Shown: one piece after another, positions 1 to 7,344 of the stretch
Layout: each line of letters starts with the position of its first letter
Position numbering within the stretch: the stretch's first letter is position 1
NCBI GenBank assembly: GCA_965221635.1
Contig: OZ244902.1
Coordinates: 806,001 to 870,000 of the forward strand
Direction: 5' to 3'
DNA: 64,000 nt
Source of the DNA: JAAXHB01 sp965221635
GTDB taxonomy: Bacteria > Actinomycetota > Acidimicrobiia > Acidimicrobiales > Aldehydirespiratoraceae
Program-made: the position numbers and the translations under genes
The notes under the pieces: generated by a model
Told to the model about the DNA's origin: nothing
The model's input: the letters and a program-made list of their open reading frames with translations, nothing else
Databases searched by the model: none

Positions 1-390
1 CGCGTCGGGGTCGTCTTCGGTCGGGGCGTCACCGCCGTCGGCCACACCGAGGCGCTCACCCAGATACAAGCGCACGCAGTTGAGGGTTTGCATCCATGCC
101 GCCACCTCGTCGGCGCCCAGCGAGGCGCGGGCCCCCAGCGTGGACTGCACCACGTCGATTGCATCCAGGCGGTGCGAGAGCAGGCTGGTGGATGCCATCT
201 CGCGGTATTCGAGCTCGATGTCGGGATCCTCGGTGCAGGCGGGCGGTTCCAGGCGTGTGAGGTTGGGGTCGCTGCCACTGAACAGCAGTTGTCGGAACTG
301 CTCCACCACCGAACCCAGCACCTGCTGCTCGGCATCACCGAGGGTCACGGCCACGCCCGCACGGGTTGCACGGAACCGGCGAGTACTCAT
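1..390 (-). CDS. DUF2017 family protein (AosR-like), C-terminus cut by window edge
   Basis: The first 130 residues of a leftward gene that runs off the window. The start ATG is at 388-390 and the protein opens MSTRRFRATRAGV. Its acidic, helical character and its position immediately downstream of clpS match the actinobacterial DUF2017 family. The mycobacterial member, AosR, is described as a redox-responsive regulator; whether this one does the same cannot be judged, as no distinctive cysteine motif shows in the part visible. Thirteen bases separate it from clpS, so it is probably the last or a late gene of the ctaA-clpS transcript. Family call rests mainly on synteny plus general resemblance. 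Confidence 0.7.
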   Translation of the reverse strand, partial: MSTRRFRATRAGVAVTLGDAEQQVLGSVVEQFRQLLFSGSDPNLTRLEPPACTEDPDIELEYREMASTSLLSHRLDAIDVVQSTLGARASLGADEVAAWMQTLNCVRLYLGERLGVADGGDAPTEDDPDA

Positions 391-403
391 GTGTGCAGCC
401 GGG

Positions 404-808
404 TCATCGGTCTTGCTCCATGGTGGCCCACAGGCCATGGTCGTGAAGCTGGAACACGTAATGCTCGGCCTTCTCCTTGGGGCCCGAGGTCACCACCGCC
501 TTGCCTTCGGTGTGAACCTGCATCATCAACCGGTGAGCCTTGTCCTGTGAGTACCCGAACAATTTGCGCAACACGAACGTGACATAGGACATCAGGTTCA
601 CCGGGTCGTCCCACACGATCACCTTCCAGGGGCGATCAAACTTGGGCACCGATTCGTCCACGGGCTCCTTCACCGGCGCAACCACAGGCGCCGCAGGAGA
701 CGCCGCCCCAAACCCGGGGGTGGCACTGTCGGGGCCGGCACTGTCGGCGACGCCCATCAACGTGGCGCAGCGCACGCGGCCGTCGTGAGCTGCCGGATCC
801 ACGGTCAT
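404..808 (-). CDS. clpS: ATP-dependent Clp protease adaptor ClpS
   Basis: ClpS binds the N-domain of the Clp ATPase and delivers N-degron substrates in the cytoplasm. The protein is 134 residues; the last ~80 form the ClpS core, with the family signature WDDPVNLMSYV at about residues 66-76 followed by the helix containing HRLMMQVHTEGKA. The first ~55 residues are a Pro/Ala-rich extension that may be non-conserved. I chose the ATG at 806-808 because an AGGATGA ribosome-binding sequence lies just upstream and overlaps the ctaA stop; an in-frame ATG further in (MGVADSAG) is an alternative. It sits 4 bp downstream of ctaA and 13 bp upstream of the DUF2017 gene, the usual actinobacterial clpS-DUF2017 pairing. 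Confidence 0.93.
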   Translation of the reverse strand: MTVDPAAHDGRVRCATLMGVADSAGPDSATPGFGAASPAAPVVAPVKEPVDESVPKFDRPWKVIVWDDPVNLMSYVTFVLRKLFGYSQDKAHRLMMQVHTEGKAVVTSGPKEKAEHYVFQLHDHGLWATMEQDR

Positions 809-812
809 GGGC

Positions 813-1757
813 TCATCCTGGCGAGGCGGCGCCGGGCTGCACAACCACACTTTGTTGATGCGTTTCGGAAGCCCCGCCAGGGTCCGGTGCGGGCGCCGGT
901 TGATCGGAGCGGCCGGCGGTACTCACCACACGCACCACAAGAATCCACGCCACGGATGCCAGCGCTACGTGTACCCCCACCAGCAACGCGGGAACACCCG
1001 CGAAGTACTGCGTGTAGCCCACGACTGCCTGCAGCACCAGCAGGCTCGCCAGTCGTTCGAGGCCTCGTGCGGTGGCACGGTGCTCGCGCCTGAAGCGGAA
1101 CCAGGCAAGCACCACCACCCCAAGAAAGCAAAGCGCCACGATGCTGTGGATCCTGGTGACCTCCCTCACCAGAAACGGCAGCCGTTCGGCCCTGGTGTCA
1201 CCCGCGTGAGGGCCCGAACCGGTGACGACGGTTCCCGCCACCAATGCCGCCGCGCCAAAGGTGAACACCGCCCACAACAACAGTCGTGACACGGGCTCCA
1301 GAGCCGGGCGGGCGGGCGGCGTTTCGTTGCGGCGGGCTCGTTCGTCGAGCACCACCGCGTTCCACAACAACACCATCGACAACAGGAAGTGACCCATCAC
1401 GAAACGGGGATCGAGTTCGGTGCGCACCAGCAGAGCCCCCAGGATTACCTGACCGAGCACCCCGGCCACCAGTCCCCACGACCACCACACAAGATCCGAA
1501 CGACGGGGACGGCGTCGCAGCGATCCCAGCACCGCCGCGATCACCGCAACGGCCACCACCCCGGTGAACAGCCGGTTGATCCACTCCACCAGCGCGTGGT
1601 ACTCCAACGGCGCCACGATCCTGTCCTGCTCACACAGAGGCCAATCCGGGCATCCCAGGCCCGAGCCGGTGAGACGCACCGCGACACCGGTGATCACGAT
1701 CGCCGTGAGGGCCCAAAGTGCGAGTCGGGTGACTCGCGCATAGCTGTAAGGAGTCAC
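813..1757 (-). CDS. ctaA: Heme A synthase, COX15/CtaA family
   Basis: Integral membrane enzyme that oxidises the C8 methyl of heme O to give heme A for aa3-type oxidases. About 314 residues with eight predicted membrane segments. The first helix is followed by the family signature VRLTGSGLGCPDWPLC, and later helices carry the conserved histidines (EWINRLFTG, MGHFLLSMVLLWN, IHSIVALCFLG, VGVHVALA) expected to bind heme. The reading frame stays open upstream to 1868, but that extension is not membrane-like. I placed the start at the GTG at 1755-1757, six bases after a TACCCT hexamer. It is divergent from ctaB, which makes the heme O substrate; the two starts are 65 bp apart. Confidence 0.92.
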   Translation of the reverse strand: MTPYSYARVTRLALWALTAIVITGVAVRLTGSGLGCPDWPLCEQDRIVAPLEYHALVEWINRLFTGVVAVAVIAAVLGSLRRRPRRSDLVWWSWGLVAGVLGQVILGALLVRTELDPRFVMGHFLLSMVLLWNAVVLDERARRNETPPARPALEPVSRLLLWAVFTFGAAALVAGTVVTGSGPHAGDTRAERLPFLVREVTRIHSIVALCFLGVVVLAWFRFRREHRATARGLERLASLLVLQAVVGYTQYFAGVPALLVGVHVALASVAWILVVRVVSTAGRSDQPAPAPDPGGASETHQQSVVVQPGAASPG

Positions 1758-1763
1758 ATTGCG

Positions 1764-1769
1764 AGGGTA
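1764..1769 (-). promoter_or_regulatory. Predicted -10 hexamer of ctaA (leaderless type)
   Basis: On the minus strand this reads TACCCT, exactly six bases before the ctaA GTG, and there is no Shine-Dalgarno sequence. Same arrangement as at several other operon heads in the window. Confidence 0.55.
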
Positions 1770-1810
1770 CGCCCGGCAGCGGCGGCCTCTCACATCTTGT
1801 TGGGTGGTCG

Positions 1811-1816
1811 TAGCCT
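1811..1816 (+). promoter_or_regulatory. Predicted -10 hexamer of ctaB (leaderless type)
   Basis: TAGCCT, six bases before the ctaB GTG at 1823. No Shine-Dalgarno sequence is present. Confidence 0.55.
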
Positions 1817-1822
1817 GCCAGA

Positions 1823-2719
1823 GTGACCGGATCCGTGGCCTTGCCCCGCCGCCGCCGAGCAGGCGCATTCCTGGCGCTCACCAAGCCGCGGATCATCGAA
1901 TTGCTGCTGGTGACAACGGTGCCCACCATGATCGTGGCCGCGGGTGGACTGCCCTCGGTGTGGCTGATGGTGGCCACCGTTGTGGGAGGTTCGCTGGCCG
2001 CCGGCGGCGCCAACGCGGTGAACATGATCTTCGACCGCGACCTGGACAAGGTGATGACACGCACCGCGCACCGGCCGCTGGTGACCGGCGAGGTGAGCAC
2101 CGCCGGCGCCGTGGCGTTCGCCTCGGTGCTCACGGCCGGCTCCTTCGTGTGGCTTTGGGTGTTCGTGAACCTGCTCTCCGCGCTGCTGGCGGCATCGGCC
2201 ATTGCCTTCTACGTGGTGGTTTACACGCTGTGGCTGAAGCGCAGCTCCACTCGCAACATCGTGATCGGCGGCGCCGCCGGTGCCGTTCCGGTGCTGGTGG
2301 GCTGGGCAGCGGTAACCGGTTCGCTGGACTGGCCGCCGGTGGTGCTGTTCGCGGTGATCTTCTACTGGACACCCCCGCACTTCTGGGCTTTGGCAATCAG
2401 ATATCGAGACGACTACCAGGCCGCTCAGGTGCCGATGCTTCCCGCGGTGGCAGGGGTGAAGGTCACCGCCCGTCGCATCGTGGGCTACACGCTGGTGCTG
2501 TGGGCACTGACCCTGGCCTTTGCGCCGGTGGCCGCAATGGGGTGGCTGTACTGGGTGGCCGCCGGTGCCCTGGGCGCCGGATTCACCGGGCTGGCCGTGG
2601 CGGTGCTGCGCCGGCCCGAACCCGAGCGAGCCATGCGCCTGTTCGGCTGGTCGATCACCTACCTGGTGCTGCTGTTCGCGGCGATTGCCGCCGACGAGCT
2701 TCTGCGCAGCGGCTTGTGA
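1823..2719 (+). CDS. ctaB: Protoheme IX farnesyltransferase (heme O synthase)
   Basis: UbiA-superfamily membrane prenyltransferase that farnesylates heme B to heme O, the first step to heme A. 298 residues, about nine membrane segments. The first Asp-rich motif, in ANAVNMIFDRDLDKVMTRT (about residues 63-81), binds prenyl diphosphate-Mg. The second conserved loop, YWTPPHFWALAI followed by RYRDDYQAAQVPML, is diagnostic of CtaB. GTG start chosen for its spacing from the TAGCCT hexamer. Divergent from ctaA and followed, after about 100 bp, by the oxidase-like genes, so the heme A pathway and its client oxidase are encoded together. Confidence 0.96.
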   Translation: MTGSVALPRRRRAGAFLALTKPRIIELLLVTTVPTMIVAAGGLPSVWLMVATVVGGSLAAGGANAVNMIFDRDLDKVMTRTAHRPLVTGEVSTAGAVAFASVLTAGSFVWLWVFVNLLSALLAASAIAFYVVVYTLWLKRSSTRNIVIGGAAGAVPVLVGWAAVTGSLDWPPVVLFAVIFYWTPPHFWALAIRYRDDYQAAQVPMLPAVAGVKVTARRIVGYTLVLWALTLAFAPVAAMGWLYWVAAGALGAGFTGLAVAVLRRPEPERAMRLFGWSITYLVLLFAAIAADELLRSGL

Positions 2720-2823
2720 ACCCAACGCGTCAACCCGTGCGCCGCGCCTGTGCGCAGCCGCCTGTGAACGCACTGCGCCAACCTGTCCGCCCCTGGCGCG
2801 CCGATGTGTAGCATCAGCCTCCG

Positions 2824-4428
2824 ATGACGCTGACCGACTCGCCATCCGCCGACACCGATTCGCACGCCCCCGAGGGGGCGTCCCCATCAGTGGAAGGCAC
2901 CCCTTCGGTGGTGTCGGCCCCCGCCGGAGGCTTGCTCCGGTCGGTGCTGGCCGGGGATCACACCGTTGTTGGCCCGATGTTCATCGCCGTGTCACTGTTG
3001 TTCGCCGCGGCCGCGGCGGTGGTGGGGGTGATCTCCGGCTGGGAAGCCGCGAACGCCACGTCCATCAACGTGTTCGACGGGGCCGGCGACTGGTTCCGGG
3101 CGTGGACGCTTTACCGGGCGGGGCTTGTGCTGCTGGTGGTGTTGCCGCTGCTGCTTGGACTGGCAATCGCCGTGATCCCCGCCGCGGTTGGCGCGGGTGG
3201 GCTTGCCTTTCCCCGAGCCACCCTGGGGGCGTTCTGGTCTTGGCTGATCGGATCGATCATCGTTGTGGTGTCGGTGCTCGCAGGTGGCGGCTGGGACACC
3301 ATCGACGGTGCGAGCGCACGCGAACAGGAAGCCATCGCGCTCACCCTGGCAGGCACCGGCCTGGTGATCGTGTCGCTGATGCTGGCCGCGATCAGCGTCG
3401 CCACAACCGTGATCTCGGGGCGTCGCAAGGGCCTTTCGCTGCTCGACGTGGGGCCTTTCGCATGGTCGATGGTGGTGGCCGCCGCGGTGTGGATCCTGAG
3501 CCTTCCTGTGCTGGTGGCGAACCTGGTGATCGTTTACGCCGACCTCAGAGGACGCAACCCGATCTCGTTCGGCACCCCAGGAGACGGCCACATCTGGGCG
3601 CAGCTCGACTGGATCGTTGAACAACCCGCCGTGTACGCGCTGGCCGTGCCGGTGCTCGGAATTGCCGCCGAGATGGTGGAGTCCGCCACCAACCAGAAAT
3701 CGCGACGGCCCGAGGTGATCGCCATCGCAATCGGACTGTTCGGGTTGTTGGCCATCGGCGGATGGTCACAGGACTACTTCACCGGCATCGCCGAAAGCGA
3801 CCACCGCACCGGGCTGGTTTACGTGGCGTTCGGGCTGGTGGCCGTGTTGCCGGTGCTGGCCGTGCTGGGCGGCGTGGCCGACTCGTTGCGCCGCAACACA
3901 GGTGGCCTTTCGGGCCTGCTCGCCCCGCAAACGCCGGCCGCGGTGGGCGCGCTGGTAGTGCTGCTTGCCGCTGTTGCCGCGGGCGCGCTGAGGGTGGTGG
4001 AACCCTTCGATCTGCTCGAAACGTCCGCCAATTCGGCCGTGTTCAACGGGGTGGCGGTGGCCGCGCTCACCGCTGGCATTGCGGGATTGTGGTGTTGGGC
4101 GCCACGGGTTTTCTGCGTGAACGCACCCCGGGCACCTGGACGGGCCGCGGCGCTGCTGCTTCCGCTGGGCGCGGTGCTCATGGTGCTCGCACACACGGTG
4201 GCAGGCATCGACGGCGCCGGCGATGCGCCCGCGTTGACGGCGAGCAACCCGGGCAACCTGGTGGACGCCATGAACGTGGTGGCGCTGGTGGGTTCGGTGC
4301 TGGTGGCCGTGGGGTTGCTGGCAGTGCTGGCCGGAGCGTTCGTGATGATTCGAGGCTGCGTGGGTGTGTGCGTCGGCGCCGCCGCCCCTGCAACCACCGC
4401 AGCCGCCAAGTCCACCGAGGACGGCTGA
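2824..4428 (+). CDS. Cytochrome c oxidase subunit I-like protein lacking all metal-ligand histidines
   Basis: 534-residue polytopic membrane protein (about 12 helices after a 35-residue polar N-terminus) alignable by eye to the CtaD encoded at 7345. Shared landmarks include IPAAVGAGGLAFP (CtaD: IPLQIGARDVAFP), LDWIVEQPAVY (CtaD: LFWIFGHPEVY), GGWSQDYF (CtaD: GVWAHHMF) and WCWAPRVF (CtaD: YFWWPKVF). At the ligand positions the paralogue has Tyr97 for the N-terminal heme a His; Gln267, Gln316 and Asp317 for the three CuB His; and Val406 and Asn408 for the heme a3 and second heme a His. The proton-channel Glu is Ala269, while Tyr271 is kept. It therefore cannot be a conventional oxygen-reducing subunit. 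The intact frame and good codon use argue against a pseudogene. It begins a tight module with the two genes that follow, inserted between ctaB and ctaC. A role in oxidase assembly, as a scaffold, or in a redox-inactive complex is inference. Confidence 0.85.
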   Translation: MTLTDSPSADTDSHAPEGASPSVEGTPSVVSAPAGGLLRSVLAGDHTVVGPMFIAVSLLFAAAAAVVGVISGWEAANATSINVFDGAGDWFRAWTLYRAGLVLLVVLPLLLGLAIAVIPAAVGAGGLAFPRATLGAFWSWLIGSIIVVVSVLAGGGWDTIDGASAREQEAIALTLAGTGLVIVSLMLAAISVATTVISGRRKGLSLLDVGPFAWSMVVAAAVWILSLPVLVANLVIVYADLRGRNPISFGTPGDGHIWAQLDWIVEQPAVYALAVPVLGIAAEMVESATNQKSRRPEVIAIAIGLFGLLAIGGWSQDYFTGIAESDHRTGLVYVAFGLVAVLPVLAVLGGVADSLRRNTGGLSGLLAPQTPAAVGALVVLLAAVAAGALRVVEPFDLLETSANSAVFNGVAVAALTAGIAGLWCWAPRVFCVNAPRAPGRAAALLLPLGAVLMVLAHTVAGIDGAGDAPALTASNPGNLVDAMNVVALVGSVLVAVGLLAVLAGAFVMIRGCVGVCVGAAAPATTAAAKSTEDG

Positions 4429-4429
4429 C

Positions 4430-5014
4430 ATGCAAACCACCGCCCTTCCCGCAGCAGGCCCAACACGGCCCCGCACCCTCACGGTGGGGGTGCTGTTCGG
4501 CACAGCAGCGACCTTTGTGGCGTTTTGCGCGTTGGTGGCCATCTACACCCAGCAGCGTCAGACCATTCGGGCCTCCGGCGGTGAGTGGTTCGCTCCGGGC
4601 ACGCTGGAGATGGGCCCCGCCGGGATGATGATGATGACCCTCACACTGTCGGTTGTCACCGCACAGTGGGCCGTTCAAGCCGCACGGGACAACGACAGGC
4701 CCCACGGCTTCATCGCGCTCGGGGTGACGTTGATGTTCGGCGCGGCGACGCTGAACCAGTTCTGGTTCGTGTACCAGGACACGGGCCTCGCCATCGACGA
4801 CTCGGTGGCCGCGCTGATGTTTTACGTTGTCACCGGATCGTTCCTGGTGATGCTGGTGGTGGCCATGGCGATGATGACCGTCACCACGCTGCGAGCGCTG
4901 CTGGGATCCTTCGGGCGCGAACTGGCCCACACCGTGCAGGCGTCGGCTTTGTTCTGGCATTCGATGGTGGTGTGCTACTTCCTGGTCTGGTACGTGGTGT
5001 TCATCACCAAGTAG
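4430..5014 (+). CDS. Cytochrome c oxidase subunit III-like membrane protein
   Basis: 194 residues, about five membrane helices. The helix order and the ends resemble CtaE at 9398: ALFWHSMVVCYFLVWYVVFI here parallels LYWHFVDVVWIFIFTVIYL, and LMFYVVTGSFLVMLVV parallels AFFTLTGFHGVHVSLG, except that the conserved His pair of subunit III is missing in this paralogue. The ATG at 4430 is one base after the stop of the subunit I-like gene, so the two are translationally linked; an upstream in-frame start would lie inside that gene. Together with that ligand-less subunit I it may form a separate membrane complex. Assignment to the subunit III superfamily is by pattern, not by a search. Confidence 0.7.
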   Translation: MQTTALPAAGPTRPRTLTVGVLFGTAATFVAFCALVAIYTQQRQTIRASGGEWFAPGTLEMGPAGMMMMTLTLSVVTAQWAVQAARDNDRPHGFIALGVTLMFGAATLNQFWFVYQDTGLAIDDSVAALMFYVVTGSFLVMLVVAMAMMTVTTLRALLGSFGRELAHTVQASALFWHSMVVCYFLVWYVVFITK

Positions 5015-5077
5015 TCGCCGATCACCAAGCAGTCGCCCACCGCAACCGTCCCCACACCTACGGCAGGACTTCACACA

Positions 5078-5872
5078 GTGCTAACCACAGGTTTCAAATT
5101 CTTCTTCGGCTTGTTCGTGGCGCTGCTCGGCGCCGCGCTCGTTTACGGCTACGCCAGTGGCGGCAACCACACCGGCCCCATCTCGCTGGGATGGAAAGGC
5201 GGAGTGGGCGACCACATCGGTTACGGCGTGCTGGTGACAATGGCGTTCACCGCTTTGGGGGCGAGCCTCGTTCTGGTGGCGTTCCGCGACGCCGACGCTG
5301 CCGCGCAAGCCGACCTTCAAGGGGTGGACGACGTGCCGTCGGAGCCCCAGGCCGGGTCGAGCTGGTGGCCCACCGTTGCAGCGCTCGGCGCCGGCACCGT
5401 TGTGATCGGGCTGGTGCTTCACGCAGTGGTGTTCGGAATCGGCCTTGTGATCATCGCCTTGGCGTTGGTGGAATGGACGATGGACGCCTGGGCCGACCGG
5501 GCCACCGGCGATCCCGCCGCCAACAAGGCCCTGCGCAACCGGATCATGGCACCCATCGAGATCCCGATTGTTGGCGCGCTCGCCATCGGAGTGGTGGTGC
5601 TGGCCTCGTCTCGAATACTGCTCACTGTGTCCGCGCTGGGCGCGGTGATCGTGGCCGGGGTGGTGGCGTCGCTGATCCTTCTGGGCGCCATCCTTTACGC
5701 CTCCCGACCGGGTGCGGCACGTCGCCTCACCGGAGTGCTCGGGGTGGTGGGCGTACTCGTTCTGCTGGTGGTCGGAATCCTGTCGGCCATCAGAGGCGAA
5801 CGGGATTTCCATCACCACGAGCCCGAGCATGAGACACCCGCCGCCGATGTTGAGGAAGCCGGTGACCATTAG
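5078..5872 (+). CDS. Hypothetical polytopic membrane protein of the oxidase-like module
   Basis: 264 residues with about six hydrophobic segments (roughly residues 6-24, 48-72, 97-135, 160-178, 182-208 and 220-240) and a cytoplasmic-looking acidic/His tail containing FHHHEPEHE. I do not recognise a family. A GTG start is used, 63 bp after the subunit III-like gene, and the stop abuts the ATG of ctaC. It is therefore in the same transcript as the real oxidase genes. Its location suggests an accessory or structural role in either the ligand-less oxidase-like complex or the caa3 oxidase; nothing in the sequence shows cofactor binding, apart from the terminal His cluster that might bind metal. 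Confidence 0.75.
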   Translation: MLTTGFKFFFGLFVALLGAALVYGYASGGNHTGPISLGWKGGVGDHIGYGVLVTMAFTALGASLVLVAFRDADAAAQADLQGVDDVPSEPQAGSSWWPTVAALGAGTVVIGLVLHAVVFGIGLVIIALALVEWTMDAWADRATGDPAANKALRNRIMAPIEIPIVGALAIGVVVLASSRILLTVSALGAVIVAGVVASLILLGAILYASRPGAARRLTGVLGVVGVLVLLVVGILSAIRGERDFHHHEPEHETPAADVEEAGDH

Positions 5873-7315
5873 ATGACACCCCCACACGAAGCTTCGATCC
5901 GTCCCGCGTACCCGCAACCCACGGGAGCACTTGTGACCAACCCATCCGAGGTGACCGGTTCGGCCCATTGTGAGGGGCGCTCCCCGCAGAACACGCCGCC
6001 CAAGCGGTGGAGCGGGCCACGGGCCAGGAGGGCCTGGGCCACGGTTGGGGGCGCCGTGGCGGTGGCGGTGGGCACCGGATGTGCCTCCGACGCCGAGTTG
6101 GACACTTTCGCTCCCCAGGGGCCGATCGCCGAGGAGCTGCACTCGCGTGGCGTGCTTCCGGTGTTTTGGATCGCCGGTGTGGTGTTCGTGGCTGTGATGC
6201 TGGCCGTGGTGGTGCTGTGCTGGCGCAACCGGGCCCGACGTTTCGCCGATGACAACTTCCCCTCCCAAACGCACGGTCACACGGTGCTCGAATGGGGCTG
6301 GACGGCGGGGTTCGCGGTGACGATGACCGTTGTGGCGGCGCTGATGATCGCCACGCTGCCCACCATCAACAGCACCCGCGCCAACGCCATGACCGTCACC
6401 GCCGGACAATCCGCGGTGGAGTGGGAACCCACCGTTGTGGTGGTGGGCAACCAGTGGTGGTGGGAGTTCCGCTACTACTTCAACGATCAGGTCACCCTCG
6501 CCGACCTTCGCGAGCACGGCGACGCCAAGACTCTCCCGCCCGCGGACATTGTGACCTCGGGACAGATGGTGATCCCCACCGGCGAGGAGATCGAACTGAT
6601 CGTCACCGCCCGTGACGTGATCCACTCGTTTTGGATTCCCGCGCTCAACGGCAAGCGTGACGCGGTGCCCAACCGGTTCTCCCCCTGGAAGATCGAAGCC
6701 GACGAACAAGGCTTCTACTTCGGGCAGTGCACCGAGTTTTGCGGGCTGTCGCACTCAAGGATGCGGATGCAAGTTGTGGCGGTGCCGCCCGCGGAGTTTC
6801 AGCGCTGGGTGGACCGCACAATCGTGGACGCTTCGGAGCCCACCGACGCGGCGGCTTTGCGAGGCCAGGAAACCTTCGCCGGGATCTGCACGTCGTGCCA
6901 CCTCGTGAACGGCCTCAACGACGACACCTACGCCGGCGCCGATCAGGCCTCGGGCGCCGCCCCCGATCTCACCCATTTCGCGGCCCGCACCACTTTCGCA
7001 GGGGGGATCCTCAACACCTACAACCCCGACGGGTCGCTCAACCGTGCAGACCTTGAGGCGTGGCTGCGCAACCCGGGCGCCGTGAAGGCCAACTACACCG
7101 TGCCCGGCGAACAGTTCCGAGGCATGCCCGACCTGGCCCTCAGCGAACAACAAATCGACGACCTGGTGGCGTACCTGGCCACCCTCGGCGACAAGCCCGC
7201 CGACTGGATCATTGCCGCCACCGAGGTGAGCGACAGCAACGTCGCCTCGCCGGCGGTGTCCGACGCCGATGATTCCGGCGCCGACGGCCACGACGGCGAC
7301 GGCCACGACGGATAA
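5873..7315 (+). CDS. ctaC: Cytochrome c oxidase subunit II with fused cytochrome c (caa3-type)
   Basis: Receives electrons from cytochrome c and passes them to subunit I. 480 residues. A lipoprotein-like signal ends in VGTGC at about residue 70; two membrane helices follow (about 92-113 and 137-160), then the cupredoxin domain with the CuA motif CTEFCGLSHSRMRM. A C-terminal cytochrome c domain has the heme-binding CTSCH, and its probable axial Met is in FRGMPDL. The tail is Asp/Gly/His-rich. ATG 5873 directly follows the preceding stop; a GTG at 5933, preceded by GGGAG, would give a shorter leader. The fused heme domain means that no separate soluble cytochrome c is strictly needed. Confidence 0.95.
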   Translation: MTPPHEASIRPAYPQPTGALVTNPSEVTGSAHCEGRSPQNTPPKRWSGPRARRAWATVGGAVAVAVGTGCASDAELDTFAPQGPIAEELHSRGVLPVFWIAGVVFVAVMLAVVVLCWRNRARRFADDNFPSQTHGHTVLEWGWTAGFAVTMTVVAALMIATLPTINSTRANAMTVTAGQSAVEWEPTVVVVGNQWWWEFRYYFNDQVTLADLREHGDAKTLPPADIVTSGQMVIPTGEEIELIVTARDVIHSFWIPALNGKRDAVPNRFSPWKIEADEQGFYFGQCTEFCGLSHSRMRMQVVAVPPAEFQRWVDRTIVDASEPTDAAALRGQETFAGICTSCHLVNGLNDDTYAGADQASGAAPDLTHFAARTTFAGGILNTYNPDGSLNRADLEAWLRNPGAVKANYTVPGEQFRGMPDLALSEQQIDDLVAYLATLGDKPADWIIAATEVSDSNVASPAVSDADDSGADGHDGDGHDG

Positions 7316-7344
7316 GGGACGAACATGACGGATAGGGGACGAGC

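Noticed and set aside
1790..2887. A 365-residue open frame antisense to ctaB
   Set aside because: Low-complexity shadow of a clear heme O synthase gene.
2824..4428. Treating the ligand-less subunit I gene as a pseudogene
   Set aside because: No frameshift or internal stop, high coding quality, and tight coupling to the next gene.
5081..6754. A 557-residue open frame antisense to the 264-residue protein and ctaC
   Set aside because: High-GC shadow frame, His/Gly/Arg-rich, crossing two well-supported genes.
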